From Bacillota bacterium (GTDB taxonomy: Bacteria > Bacillota_A > Clostridia > Lachnospirales > WQUN01), in contig WQTQ01000226.1 in assembly GCA_009786175.1 (NCBI GenBank), positions 1 to 36,989 on the forward strand: a stretch of 36,989 nucleotides of DNA, in the 5' to 3' direction. The notes below the pieces were generated by a model, which did no database searches, was not told where the DNA came from, and saw only the letters and a program-made list of their open reading frames with translations. Below are positions 1 through 7,923 of the stretch, piece after piece; position 1 is the first letter of the stretch; every line of letters starts with the position of its first letter. The position numbers were made by a program, and so were the translations under genes.

Positions 1-121
1 GTTTGTCACCAATATATTGCATAGCTGTTTTGAACATAAAGCCACGATATTTTTCGTACAACACTGCAGCTTTATGCCTGTCTTTATCATTGGTTATTGT
101 TGCCAAGATTATTGGTATCAA
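1..121 (-). CDS. RNA polymerase sigma-70 family factor, N-terminal fragment (runs off the window)
   Basis: The first 40 codons of a minus-strand gene that continues past base 1. The translation starts (M)IPIILATITNDKDR and continues LYEKYRGFMFKTAMQYIGD. This matches the region-2 start of the short sigma-70-like factors common in gut Clostridia, where a MxPIxLAxI opening is followed by xLYxKYxxxM. The start is inferred to be the TTG at 121, with GGAG ten bases upstream. The nearby ATG codons are in a frame that stops within 14 codons. The role would be transcription initiation, and the regulon cannot be told from this piece. Only the first 40 residues are visible, so the family call rests on one short stretch. 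Confidence 0.6.
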   Translation of the reverse strand, partial: MIPIILATITNDKDRHKAAVLYEKYRGFMFKTAMQYIGDK

Positions 122-504
122 TATGCATCATCTCCATTCTAAATCAAACGGGCAAATAATTTCTTTACAATTCACTTAACAATGCTGTCACAATCAGTAA
201 TTTAATGATATTTTTTGCCACTTGAACCACTACATTCCGCTTTTTGCAAGTATACACTAATATTTAATGCAATACTAGGGACATATATGTCATATTTTTG
301 CACATAAAAACCCCCACAGGCCCGGCAGAATGCCGGTTTTATGGAGGTCTTAACATTTTCGATGGTAAATATTACAAATTGTTGCATGTTTATTAAGTGT
401 CTATTGCAGCGGTAAGTTCATTCAATTCCACGTTCGGTAAAGCGTACAACTTTCAATTCGGCAAGGGCTTTGCTTCCTTAACCGCCATTTCGTAAAATAA
501 ATTC
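122..504. other. Intergenic stretch without a supported gene
   Basis: No gene is supported here. A 61-codon minus-strand open frame (202-387) has no ribosome site and unremarkable composition. At about 400-490 on the minus strand, two frames read in succession resemble a decayed gene end (KALAELKVVRFTERGIE, then ELNELTAAIDT before a stop). This suggests a frameshifted remnant, but I cannot name a family. A short GC hairpin (CCGGCAGAATGCCGG) lies near 320-335. Confidence 0.4.
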
Positions 505-546
505 TACCCCCTGATATCACACCCGCCAATATGATATCAGGGGGTA
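493..546 (-). terminator. Intrinsic terminator of the yhaM-rlmD operon, built from the CCCCCTGATATCA repeat
   Basis: A perfect 15-bp stem (505-519 with 532-546) and 12-nt loop start 8 nt after the rlmD stop. On the minus strand the stem is followed by a T-rich tract (GAATTTATTTTA). The arms are copies of a motif that recurs elsewhere in the window (7410, 18992, 36880). Confidence 0.8.
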
Positions 547-553
547 GTTATCA

Positions 554-1939
554 TCACTTTACCCGCAGCAGTAACGCTGTAACCTCCACCTTGCCCGTAT
601 GGGGGAACATGTCCACCGGCTGCACCGTTTCCAAGCTGTACCCGCCTTCTACTAATATTTTTACATCCCGGGCAAATGTAGCCGGGTCGCAGGAAATATA
701 CACGATCCTTTCAATTTTAGCATTTACAAGGGCGTCCAGCAGGGCGGGTTCGCATCCTCTGCGCGGCGGGTCAAGGAAGACTACTTCCGGAAGGTTGGCA
801 TCTGGTTCCGCAAATAATTTTGGAATCACTTCTTCTGCCGCACCGCATATAAAGCGCAAATTATCTATGTTGTTTAGCTCTGCGTTTTTTTCGCCGTCGT
901 TGATGGCGGCTTGTACAATGTCTACGCCCAGTATTTCTTTGGCATGTCTTGCGGAATAAAGGGAAACGCCGCCCGCGCCAACATGGGCGTCCAATACTGT
1001 CTTGCCTTTCAAATCTGCCTGGGTAACAGCCACCTCGTACAAAGCTTTTGTCTGCACCGGGTTTATTTGACAAAACGACGGCGCGGATATTTGGTATGTT
1101 ACATGGCCAACCCGCTCGCGGATAAACCCGCTGCCGCTTATGACCCGAAAATGTTCACCCAGCACTACATTGTTTTTGGCCGTGTGGCGGCTGATAACCA
1201 CAGTTGTTACGCCAACTCTTTCCAAATCTTCTGCAAGGCGCGGCTCCAGCGGCAGGCCGTTGCCGTTTACGGTTAATACAACCATTACTTCCTTGGTGGC
1301 AAGGCTGGTTCGTATCATTATAAAGCGCATAAGACCCCGGTGAGTTATCTCGTCATAGGGGCTTACTTTATTACGGCGCATATATTTTTTTACAACTTTT
1401 AGCACCGCGACATGGGCCGGGTGCTGGATACTGCAATTTTCAACTTCTACAATACGGTGGCTGCGGGCAGAAAACATACCTATAGTAAAATGGGGCTCTG
1501 CCCCAAACCCGGTAGGCACAACGGGGAAGACCGCCTTATTGCGGTAGTTTACAGGCTTTAACATGCCCATTACGTCTTGCACAGGCGGGTTTTTCACCTG
1601 GCCGATGCGCTCCAGTGCGTCAATGACTATCTGCTTTTTAAACCCAAGCTGGGCTTTATATTCGCAATTAAGCCACTGACAGCCGCCGCAGCGGTCAAAA
1701 ACTTGGCAGGGACTTTCGATGCGGTGGGGGGATGGGCGCAGTATTTCAATAATTTTGCCATAACCATAGCGCGGCTTTGCCTTTAGCATGTAAATTTTAA
1801 GCTCGTCCCCGGGCAAGCCGCCATCTACAAATACGGTAAAGCCGTTAATATGCCCTACCCCAAAGCCTTTTGCCGTAACAGATGTAATTTCGATTATTTG
1901 CGTAGAGTTTTTTTTCGGTGTTTGTATATTATTGTCCAT
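554..1939 (-). CDS. rlmD: 23S rRNA (uracil-5-)-methyltransferase, RlmD/RumA family
   Basis: SAM-dependent methyltransferase that makes 5-methyluridine in 23S rRNA. The 461 residues show an N-terminal TRAM domain (about 12-68) and a [4Fe-4S]-type cysteine cluster, C78-x5-C84-x2-C87, with a candidate fourth Cys near 168. The QINPVQT motif precedes the Rossmann SAM-binding segment, then come LDPPRRG (about 390) and the catalytic SCDP loop with nucleophile C417. The usual DLYCG SAM motif reads DAHVGAGG here, a mild deviation. The start overlaps the yhaM stop in TAATG, so the two are probably translationally coupled. The family also includes TrmFO-independent tRNA/rRNA paralogues, so the target uridine (1939 or 747) is not certain. 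Confidence 0.9.
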   Translation of the reverse strand: MDNNIQTPKKNSTQIIEITSVTAKGFGVGHINGFTVFVDGGLPGDELKIYMLKAKPRYGYGKIIEILRPSPHRIESPCQVFDRCGGCQWLNCEYKAQLGFKKQIVIDALERIGQVKNPPVQDVMGMLKPVNYRNKAVFPVVPTGFGAEPHFTIGMFSARSHRIVEVENCSIQHPAHVAVLKVVKKYMRRNKVSPYDEITHRGLMRFIMIRTSLATKEVMVVLTVNGNGLPLEPRLAEDLERVGVTTVVISRHTAKNNVVLGEHFRVISGSGFIRERVGHVTYQISAPSFCQINPVQTKALYEVAVTQADLKGKTVLDAHVGAGGVSLYSARHAKEILGVDIVQAAINDGEKNAELNNIDNLRFICGAAEEVIPKLFAEPDANLPEVVFLDPPRRGCEPALLDALVNAKIERIVYISCDPATFARDVKILVEGGYSLETVQPVDMFPHTGKVEVTALLLRVK

Positions 1940-2880
1940 TAAAAATCCGACTTCCTAATGTGCCTGGCCAACGCCTTTTGATAACCGACCCACGGGCCCT
2001 GCGTGGCGTCTTTGTCTATAAATTCTTCAAAAGTTTTAAGTTTTGCGTCCATGTTATCTGCATAATGCAATAAAATAGCTTCTGCCGTGCATGGCAGCTT
2101 GGGGGAGCCAAATTCAAATTCCCCATGGTGGGAAATTATCAGGTGCTTTATAAGCGATGCAAGCTGGTGGGGGAAGCCTTCAATTTTCATAGTTTCTACC
2201 GCCGCCATTTCTACACCGATTATAATATGCCCAAGCATTTGCCCGTCATCTGTGTACTCGTTTATCGGCATGGGTGAAAGCTCGTAAATTTTACCTATGT
2301 CGTGCAAAAGCGCGCCTGCAAGCAACAAGTCTCTGTTAATATATTTGTAGCGGCTGCACATAAATTCGCAAATTTCCGCAACAGAAAGAATATGCTCTAA
2401 CAGACCCCCCATGTAACTGTGGTGCATCGCCTTTGCGGCAGAATGGGTTTTTAATGCGGCGGCGCGGTCTTCATTTTTTATCAAAATATTTTCCAATAGC
2501 GTTTTTATATAGAGGTTTTCCACAGAATTAACAAGCTTGACCAACTTGCCATACATTTCATCCACATTTCGCTCTGTGGTGGGGATGTAGTCAGAGATCA
2601 CGTATTCCCCTTCCAGGCTGCGGCGTAATTTATGGATTTTTATTTGCATTTCGCCTTGGTATAACAGGGCTGTAGCGTCAATTTTTATCATGTCACCCTC
2701 GTTAAAGTCTTGGATGTCTTTTGTAAGTTCCCAAACTTTAGCGTCTATAACACCTGTCTTATCTTGAAGTTTTAAAGAATAATATGTCTTACCGGCACGG
2801 GTTTTTAAACTCTGCTTAAATTTGCACAGATAATGGCCAAGTACATGGTCGTTGTCTTTTAATTCTGCAATAAATTTCAT
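1939..2880 (-). CDS. yhaM: 3'-5' exoribonuclease, YhaM family (OB-fold plus HD domain)
   Basis: About 313 residues. An N-terminal OB-fold nucleic-acid-binding domain (about 1-90, with KTYYSLKLQDKTG) is followed by a metal-dependent HD domain. HD-domain residues include LLEH near 160, the doublet in ALLHDIGK at about 193-194, and a downstream ISHHGE and HYADNMD. YhaM is a 3'-5' exonuclease acting on RNA and DNA in Firmicutes. I chose the ATG at 2880, because GGAGGGG sits 7 nt upstream; the longer frame to 2904 has no ribosome site. It is the first gene of a two-gene unit with rlmD, sharing one base, and is divergent from greA. Confidence 0.9.
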   Translation of the reverse strand: MKFIAELKDNDHVLGHYLCKFKQSLKTRAGKTYYSLKLQDKTGVIDAKVWELTKDIQDFNEGDMIKIDATALLYQGEMQIKIHKLRRSLEGEYVISDYIPTTERNVDEMYGKLVKLVNSVENLYIKTLLENILIKNEDRAAALKTHSAAKAMHHSYMGGLLEHILSVAEICEFMCSRYKYINRDLLLAGALLHDIGKIYELSPMPINEYTDDGQMLGHIIIGVEMAAVETMKIEGFPHQLASLIKHLIISHHGEFEFGSPKLPCTAEAILLHYADNMDAKLKTFEEFIDKDATQGPWVGYQKALARHIRKSDF

Positions 2881-2996
2881 AATAAATCCCCTCCAAATAC
2901 GCATAATATGTTACGCATGTAGTATAACATAGAAATTGCAATAGGAAAACCAAACGAGTACTCATATTTTGCCATAATTTTGGACATAATCCCCAA

Positions 2997-3025
2997 TTGA
3001 CAAACCCTTCCAATTGCTGTATAAT
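2997..3025 (+). promoter_or_regulatory. Perfect consensus sigma-A promoter for greA
   Basis: TTGACA (2997-3002), a 17-bp spacer and TATAAT (3020-3025) match the consensus at all twelve positions. The predicted leader before the greA start is about 85 nt. Confidence 0.9.
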
Positions 3026-3116
3026 CCGCCGCAGTTGAGACACAATTTGAACAAAAAAAATTAGAGATAAGGGCTGGCCTTTAGCTGGCTCTATTATTTT
3101 ATGAGGTGAGAAATCG

Positions 3117-3590
3117 ATGGCAGAGAAGAAAACGGTACTAACATACGATGGCTTAAAAAAGCTGGAAGAAGAATTGCATGAGCTAAAAGTTGTCCGCCGC
3201 AAAGATGTTGCCGGTAAAATTAAGGAGGCCCGCGGCCAAGGCGATCTTTCCGAAAACGCCGAATACGATGCCGCCAAAGAAGAGCAGGCAGAAATAGAAG
3301 CCCGCATCGCGTCAATAGAAAAAATGCTGCGCAACGCGGAAGTTATCGACGAAGACGAACTGGACAGCGATACCGTAAGTGTCGGCAGCAAAGTAAAGGT
3401 TTTAGACATGGAGTTTAACGAAACAATTGAGTACACCATTGTTGGCTCTACAGAAGCAGACCCAATGGGCGGGCGTATTTCCAATGAATCACCGCTGGGT
3501 GTAGCTTTGTTGTCCCACAAAGCCGGTGACACAGTAACCGTAGACGCACCCCAAGGGCCAATTAAGTATCAAATTATCGAAATTGGGTAA
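3117..3590 (+). CDS. greA: Transcription elongation factor GreA
   Basis: 157 residues, the standard GreA length (about 158). GreA binds the secondary channel of RNA polymerase and stimulates cleavage of backtracked transcripts. The N-terminal coiled coil runs about 1-75, with the tip acidic residues in the [16 protein letters not shown] segment. The C-terminal FKBP-like domain contains [10 protein letters not shown] and [25 protein letters not shown] precedes the ATG at good spacing. It is transcribed from a consensus promoter and followed after 8 nt by the HD-domain gene, so the two are likely co-transcribed. Confidence 0.97.
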   Translation: MAEKKTVLTYDGLKKLEEELHELKVVRRKDVAGKIKEARGQGDLSENAEYDAAKEEQAEIEARIASIEKMLRNAEVIDEDELDSDTVSVGSKVKVLDMEFNETIEYTIVGSTEADPMGGRISNESPLGVALLSHKAGDTVTVDAPQGPIKYQIIEIG

Positions 3591-3598
3591 GGCAGCCT

Positions 3599-4189
3599 AT
3601 GACAGAAAAGTTAAAAGGGCAGCTGCATTTCTTAATTGAAGCGGACAAAATGAAAAGTGTCTTTCGGCAAACACTGCTTTTGGACAAATCCCGGGAAGAA
3701 ACCAACGCGGAACACTCCTGGCATTTCGCGCTGATGGCAATGACGCTTTTTGAATATGCGGGTATAGACAACGTTTGCCTAAACCGCGTAATAAAAATGG
3801 CAATCCTCCACGACTTGGTAGAAATTTATGCAGGTGACACACCGGCTTTTGACGAGCTGGGCAAAGAAGACAAGGAAGCGCGGGAACAAGAGGCCGCCAA
3901 CAAGTTGTTTTCCATGCTGCCTGCAGAACAAGCCGCGGAATACCGCGCCCTTTGGGAAGAATTTGACGCAATGGAAACCCCGGATGCCATTTACGCCGCC
4001 GCCATAGACCGGTTGCTGCCGTTTTTAAGCAACCACTTAACAGACGGCCATTCCTGGGTAAAGTTTGGTGTTACGGTAGAGAAAGTGTACCGGCGTATTG
4101 CCCCGGTAAAAATTGCCCTTCCCGCATTGTGGGGGTTTGTGGAAGACGCGATTAGGGACGGCTGCGAAAAAGGATACATTAAAGGATAG
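3599..4189 (+). CDS. HD-domain phosphohydrolase, YfbR/HDDC2-like 5'-deoxynucleotidase
   Basis: 196 residues with the HD-fold metal ligands H39 (AEHSWH), H71-D72 (ILHDLVEIYAGD) and a downstream Asp near 137 (AIDRLLPFL). The order and spacing match the YfbR/HDDC2 group, which dephosphorylates deoxynucleoside 5'-monophosphates. Substrate specificity is inferred from family only. The start lies 8 nt after the greA stop, with a weak TAAGG site overlapping that stop, suggesting coupling. A bidirectional terminator follows. Confidence 0.85.
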   Translation: MTEKLKGQLHFLIEADKMKSVFRQTLLLDKSREETNAEHSWHFALMAMTLFEYAGIDNVCLNRVIKMAILHDLVEIYAGDTPAFDELGKEDKEAREQEAANKLFSMLPAEQAAEYRALWEEFDAMETPDAIYAAAIDRLLPFLSNHLTDGHSWVKFGVTVEKVYRRIAPVKIALPALWGFVEDAIRDGCEKGYIKG

Positions 4190-4212
4190 GAATAATAGAG
4201 CTGTATCGTTAC

Positions 4213-4264
4213 AAAACGGTGTTTCTCCTTTAGCGACAGTCGCTGCAGGAAAAACACCGTTTTT
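4213..4264. terminator. Bidirectional intrinsic terminator between convergent genes
   Basis: AAAACGGTGTTT pairs with AAACACCGTTTT. Inside are TCCT/AGGA and AGCGAC/GTCGCT pairings, and U-tracts lie on both strands. It sits between the HD gene (plus) and the SleC-like gene (minus). It shares an architecture with the long hairpin at 34789-34876. Confidence 0.85.
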
Positions 4265-4285
4265 ACTTTACCGTACACCCGGTTT

Positions 4286-6442
4286 TTAACGTTTACATAG
4301 TAAATAAACCAGCATGCACAATAGCAAATCATCCCTTTCCGGCACTAAAGGCATTGAAGGTGGTACCGGCTGCTGATTTTGTGGTTCCGGTGCAGGTGGA
4401 ATGGCTGCCCGCTGCGGCCCCGGACGGGTTGGGGCCGGGGTTGTTTTAAGCGCGTACCGTTTAGGGGGCGGTGTCGCGGAAGAAGGCACTATTTGCTGTA
4501 TGGTGGGCTGCCACGGTGCTGCCGGTGGCGGTTCTTCTTGCGGTGAAGAAATCTGCATATGATCATAATCTTGCTCTACTACAACCGGCGGCGTTACCGG
4601 CTGTGGTTCCGGTACATGTGGTGCAGGTGTAGCTTTGTTCATGTCACCCTCAAAATCCAGCGGGAAGAAATCTATGACCTCATTCTCACTTGGCGGAGTT
4701 TCCGGCACCGGGGTTTCCGGTTCGTTTTGCGGTAAATCCAGCGCGTCTACCGGCAGCGCGGTAGGTTGCGCGGTTGCGCCGCAGCGGGTTCGCAGGTGGT
4801 TCCAGGTCATTGGCCCCACGATACCATCTGGGACAAGCATGTTGGCGGTTTGGTAATTTACCACGGCGGCGTGGGTTAGCGGCCCAAAAATTCCGTCTGT
4901 GGCAATCCCAGCGTTGTTCACGCGGTTTAAACAGGTCTGAATTTGCCGTACATAGTCATTTCTTTCCCCCTGGCGTATTAACACACCCGGGTACTGGCCC
5001 ATGGCTGATTGCTGCGTACTGCCACATGCGGCAGACAATGCAACCCATGTTAACGGCCCCACAATTCCATCAGGGTTTAAACCCCGGGAACGCTGGAAAC
5101 TTTCAACTGCTGCACGGGTTAACGGCCCAAAAATTCCGTCTGTGTTAAGCCCGGCATTGTTCGCCCGGTTAAGGCAAGTTTGAATTTGCCGCACATAGTC
5201 GCTTCTTGCGCCTTCCCGTATCAAAAAGCCCGGGTAACTGCCCATGGTTTGCTGCCCGCCATAACAAGCAGGCATTAGCGCACCCCACGTTAGCGGCCCA
5301 ACTATTCCATCCGGGCTTAAGCCCCTTGAACGCTGGAAGTCCATTACGGCGGCCTGTGTCAACGGGCCAAAAATACCGTCGGTGGCAAGGCTCGCATTGT
5401 TTACGGCGTTTAAGCAACGCTGAATACGCTGTACATCTTCGCCCCGCGCACCTACGCGGATAAGCTGCCCCGGGTACGGCGGAACCCCGCCCGGCCCAGG
5501 TGTTGGCGGGGGCTGTGGTGTTGGCGGCAGCGGCGGAACAACCGGCTCGGAAGGCGGCAGGGGCACATTTTCCCGTATCCGCCAATATATATCATAAAGC
5601 CTGCCCCAAGTAAGCGGACCGATTATGCCGTCCGGGTTTAAGCCAAACAACCGCTGAAATTCCTGCACCGCAGCAGTAAAATTAGGTCCAAAATTAAAAT
5701 CTTGTACAACCGTGGGCACACTTGGGTAAAATTGTGAAATAAAATTCATAACATACTGGGCACGGCCTACCAAATTGCCCCGCGCACCTTGCCGTATAAT
5801 GTCTGTAGGCGGCGTGCGGCCAATGCCAATTACAATTCCTTCACTGGTCAGTTCACCCAACCGTTTAACAGCGGAGTAAGCGCGGGAAATGTTCCACCAG
5901 GTAGCGCGATCTACAACACCGTTAGGGCCAACGCTCCCCAACGTACGAATGCCTTGGAATGCCCGAACAGCCGCTTCCGTTTGCGGGCCATACACGCCGC
6001 TGGCGGTAACTTGCGGGATTATTGGGAAGTTTACGCGAATACGGTTTAACCAGTTTTGCATGGTGCGTACTTCCGGCCCGGACATTCCGGGCCGCAGGGT
6101 AAACCCGGGGAAACTTTCCTCTACGCCGCCTATATTGTCCGTTTCCACAATTTGAACATCGTTGGGGTAAAAGCGGCGCAAAATTTGCAGAGCATTTAAC
6201 CCCTGATTGGCAAGGGTTACCGTGGTCCACTGCCACAGCCCCGGGCATTGGCTGCGCCGCCCGTCGCAATACTCTGTAAAGTATGGCTCCAGGTGCCCTT
6301 CCCGGCGCACAAAGCGGTTAAAGATGCGGTCTACCATCTGGTCTATAGTGGCAAAAATTTGCCCGCCTTCTACAAACATCTGGTCAAACTGGGTGCTGTT
6401 GGTGATGTCAAATCTTTGCCCACGTACCCGATACCACTCCGT
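4286..6442 (-). CDS. SleC-like spore cortex-lytic protein, 3' part of a split gene (rest of SpoIID domain plus five peptidoglycan-binding domains)
   Basis: The open frame carries the 718 C-terminal residues of a protein whose N-terminus is at 20820-21428. It begins in mid-domain (TEWYRVRG, then FDITNST). This is where known SleC proteins continue their SpoIID-like lytic transglycosylase domain, through to YCDGRRSQCPG. Five peptidoglycan-binding (PG_binding_1) units follow. The last three are close tandem copies of about 75 residues with DGIFGPLT and PDGIVGPLTW. The tail is proline-rich (about 140 residues) and ends in a short hydrophobic stretch. SleC degrades cortex peptidoglycan during germination in Clostridium. 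The first ATG inside this piece (6379) has no ribosome site, and the frame is closed upstream by a TAG at 6455-6457 inside the element, so it is probably silent until joined to the 5' part. At about 921 residues the joined protein is about twice the usual SleC length because of the extra binding repeats. Confidence 0.85.
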   Translation of the reverse strand, partial: TEWYRVRGQRFDITNSTQFDQMFVEGGQIFATIDQMVDRIFNRFVRREGHLEPYFTEYCDGRRSQCPGLWQWTTVTLANQGLNALQILRRFYPNDVQIVETDNIGGVEESFPGFTLRPGMSGPEVRTMQNWLNRIRVNFPIIPQVTASGVYGPQTEAAVRAFQGIRTLGSVGPNGVVDRATWWNISRAYSAVKRLGELTSEGIVIGIGRTPPTDIIRQGARGNLVGRAQYVMNFISQFYPSVPTVVQDFNFGPNFTAAVQEFQRLFGLNPDGIIGPLTWGRLYDIYWRIRENVPLPPSEPVVPPLPPTPQPPPTPGPGGVPPYPGQLIRVGARGEDVQRIQRCLNAVNNASLATDGIFGPLTQAAVMDFQRSRGLSPDGIVGPLTWGALMPACYGGQQTMGSYPGFLIREGARSDYVRQIQTCLNRANNAGLNTDGIFGPLTRAAVESFQRSRGLNPDGIVGPLTWVALSAACGSTQQSAMGQYPGVLIRQGERNDYVRQIQTCLNRVNNAGIATDGIFGPLTHAAVVNYQTANMLVPDGIVGPMTWNHLRTRCGATAQPTALPVDALDLPQNEPETPVPETPPSENEVIDFFPLDFEGDMNKATPAPHVPEPQPVTPPVVVEQDYDHMQISSPQEEPPPAAPWQPTIQQIVPSSATPPPKRYALKTTPAPTRPGPQRAAIPPAPEPQNQQPVPPSMPLVPERDDLLLCMLVYLLCKR

Positions 6443-6460
6443 AGCTATGTGCAGCTAAAG
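6425..6460. other. Left attachment junction (att site) of the 14.4-kb element
   Basis: Aligned with the right junction (20802-20837), this shares CGATAC (6429-6434 and 20806-20811) and GTA (6441-6443 and 20818-20820) at identical 12-bp spacing. I place the crossover at the GT of GTA. Only that choice restores Thr-Glu-Trp-Tyr-Arg in the host protein, and it produces a palindromic attP. Confidence 0.7.
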
Positions 6461-6503
6461 AACGTGAAATATGTAGAGCGCGACCACCGGACGCGCCAAA
6501 AAT

Positions 6504-7328
6504 TTATAAATTCGCAATAATCTCCTTGTATCTTTGTGTAGCTAATTCACTGGACTCACCTTTTTTGCAGAAATTAAGCTTCGCCAGTTTCTTGGAAGTC
6601 CGCTCTACCACAATCATGCCGTCTACAAGCTTGCTTTCCAATGCCGCAAAAGCCTCCAGGAACCGTTCATCACTTTTCGCCTTATCGTAAAAGGACAGTA
6701 CATACACGTACTGGAACAGGTTGTAATACCACAGCGGGTATTCCACCTGCATAAAACGGGAACCTATGCCGTATTGGCACGGGCCAATCGGTTTTTTTAG
6801 CGTCCAGTGCATCAGCAAAAATTCTACGGCTTTATCAAGCTTCGGCTCGTTGTTCAAATACTTGCTAAACCGGAAAGCGTCCAGCGCGTTAAGGGTTGGC
6901 AGCGGATTGGAATACTCTGTTTCCGGCCCGCGGCCAAATGAAAATTTATTGCATCGCCAGCCGCCGTCAGTGTAAGGCGTGTCTAAAAAATATTGGAATG
7001 TCTTTTGAATCCGCTCATCTGCTTGGTACCCCATACGACACAGCAGGCTTACAATATAGGCCGTTTGGCAGGGGAGCATTCCGCCTTTTGGGTACGGCTT
7101 AAAGCGGCCATCCGGCCTCCATGCAGCAAAAAACATATCTGCCACGGTTTGCAGTACTGGGTGCGCGGGTTCCATTCCCAGTTCCAAAAGCATTAACGCA
7201 CTGTCGAGGGTGGAAAATGGGCTGCCTTTAAGCAGGCGGTCATCCGGGGTTGTCCAATAATCCGCGCCGTTATCGTACCGGTGGGACAAAATTTCGTCTA
7301 TGTCTGCCTGATATTTAGATTTTGTCAT
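6504..7328 (-). CDS. Prenyltransferase/squalene-cyclase-like alpha-toroid protein
   Basis: About 274 residues. It carries alpha/alpha-toroid motifs of the prenyltransferase and squalene oxidase repeat type: DGRFKPYPKGGMLPCQTAY, TPYTDGGWRCNKFS and LPTLNALDAFRF. Proteins of this size are common hypothetical 'prenyltransferase' entries in Firmicutes. Enzymatic activity is not established, and no DxDD or zinc triad typical of cyclases or protein prenyltransferases was recognised. ATG at 7328 has GAGGTGA 7 nt upstream; the TTG one codon earlier is less likely. It is the leftmost gene of the element, with its stop about 60 nt from the left junction, and is divergent from the small-RNA candidate. 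Confidence 0.65.
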   Translation of the reverse strand: MTKSKYQADIDEILSHRYDNGADYWTTPDDRLLKGSPFSTLDSALMLLELGMEPAHPVLQTVADMFFAAWRPDGRFKPYPKGGMLPCQTAYIVSLLCRMGYQADERIQKTFQYFLDTPYTDGGWRCNKFSFGRGPETEYSNPLPTLNALDAFRFSKYLNNEPKLDKAVEFLLMHWTLKKPIGPCQYGIGSRFMQVEYPLWYYNLFQYVYVLSFYDKAKSDERFLEAFAALESKLVDGMIVVERTSKKLAKLNFCKKGESSELATQRYKEIIANL

Positions 7329-7349
7329 CAAATTCTCACCTCGCGGATA

Positions 7350-7378
7350 TTTTCATTTTTGGAATAATAACATATAAT
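7350..7378 (+). promoter_or_regulatory. Candidate sigma-A promoter for a short transcript
   Basis: TTTTCA (7350-7355), 17-bp spacer, TATAAT (7373-7378). The -10 is perfect and the -35 is 4/6. No coding frame follows before the terminator at 7448. Confidence 0.5.
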
Positions 7379-7408
7379 AGGCCTTGCGGAAACACTAACC
7401 GGGAATGT

Positions 7409-7422
7409 TATATCAGGGGGTA
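7409..7422. repeat. Half-copy of the CCCCCTGATATCA repeat
   Basis: TATATCAGGGGGTA matches one arm of the repeat seen complete at 18992-19013, with one substitution. No second arm is nearby. Confidence 0.6.
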
Positions 7423-7447
7423 AGCCGCGATTTTTGAAAAAACATCC

Positions 7448-7490
7448 AAAGTCATTGCATTTTACGAAAAAATGTGGTGACTTTTTTGTT
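7448..7490 (+). terminator. Strong intrinsic terminator with no gene upstream on its strand
   Basis: A 16-bp stem (7448-7463 with 7469-7484) holds only three consecutive G-U pairs and a 5-nt loop, and is followed by TTTGTTTT. The plus-strand direction is clear, because the minus strand lacks a U-tract. The only plus-strand transcript it could end is the short one starting near 7385. Confidence 0.75.
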
Positions 7491-7579
7491 TTCATTCCGT
7501 ATTAATGTGCCTGTTGCGTTAGTTTGAGTGGCTTAATGGGTTATTGACCGCTAATGCCATCACCTACTGCAAAAAGAGA

Positions 7580-7608
7580 TTGCAAATTATTTATAAAAAG
7601 CGCATACT
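7580..7608 (+). promoter_or_regulatory. Possible promoter of the small-ORF/STAND operon
   Basis: TTGCAA (7580-7585), 17-bp spacer, CATACT (7603-7608), about 55 bp before the first start codon. Both boxes match the consensus at 4/6 positions. Confidence 0.4.
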
Positions 7609-7663
7609 ACAATCAAATAGGAATAATCGGAAAAGTACTACCAACTATGAAAGGGGTTTTATT

Positions 7664-7822
7664 ATGTCTGCTGCTATGCCAATCCTGGTATTAATTAACT
7701 CTGCTGTATTCGCATTAAAAGAGTTCCAAAGAGCCATGCAAGGTGAAGCCGAGAAAGCCGGACTTAATTCGGACGAAGATGTCGTTGATATGTTTATGGA
7801 AATGCGGCGAGAAGAAGTATGA
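7664..7822 (+). CDS. Small protein of 52 residues, antitoxin-like tail
   Basis: ATG at 7664 with AAAGGGG 7 nt upstream. This is more convincing than the longer frame from 7544. The short protein has a hydrophobic start (MSAAMPILVLINSAVFALKE) and an acidic/charged second half with GLNSDEDVVDMFMEMRREE. That layout resembles the C-terminal tails of small type II antitoxins, but I cannot assign a family. Its stop overlaps the next 25-codon ORF in ATGA, and the STAND gene follows about 100 bp later. It could be a regulator or antitoxin partner of that operon, which is inference from position only. Confidence 0.6.
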   Translation: MSAAMPILVLINSAVFALKEFQRAMQGEAEKAGLNSDEDVVDMFMEMRREEV

Positions 7823-7896
7823 GTGACCCTGCAGCCGCACTAATCTGGCTTATGCCGGATGGCAAGCACATTTACAAAAGCACTGATAAACTGTAG
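7819..7896 (+). CDS. 25-residue ORF, possibly a truncated toxin or leader
   Basis: ATG AGT overlaps the stop of the preceding gene (ATGA), a classic coupling arrangement. It encodes only MSDPAAALIWLMPDGKHIYK and five more residues before TAG. The position fits the toxin slot after an antitoxin, so this may be a gene remnant. No domain is recognisable. Confidence 0.35.
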   Translation: MSDPAAALIWLMPDGKHIYKSTDKL

Positions 7897-7923
7897 TGCA
7901 ATCTGTGACGGGAGAAATTAACA

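Larger units (their letters stand above)
7385..7490 (+). ncRNA. Candidate small RNA of about 105 nt, function unknown
   Basis: The interval between the promoter at 7350-7378 and a strong intrinsic terminator at 7448-7490 contains no credible ORF. It includes a half-copy of the CCCCCTGATATCA repeat (7411-7422) and a possible GCGG/CCGC closing helix. No known riboswitch or RNA family was recognised. Confidence 0.4.

Noticed and set aside
202..387. 61-residue minus-strand open frame
   Set aside because: No ribosome site, no recognisable domain, and composition like the AT-rich spacer around it.
2816..3532. 238-codon open frame antisense to greA
   Set aside because: Serine-rich shadow of greA; no ribosome site, and greA is unambiguous.
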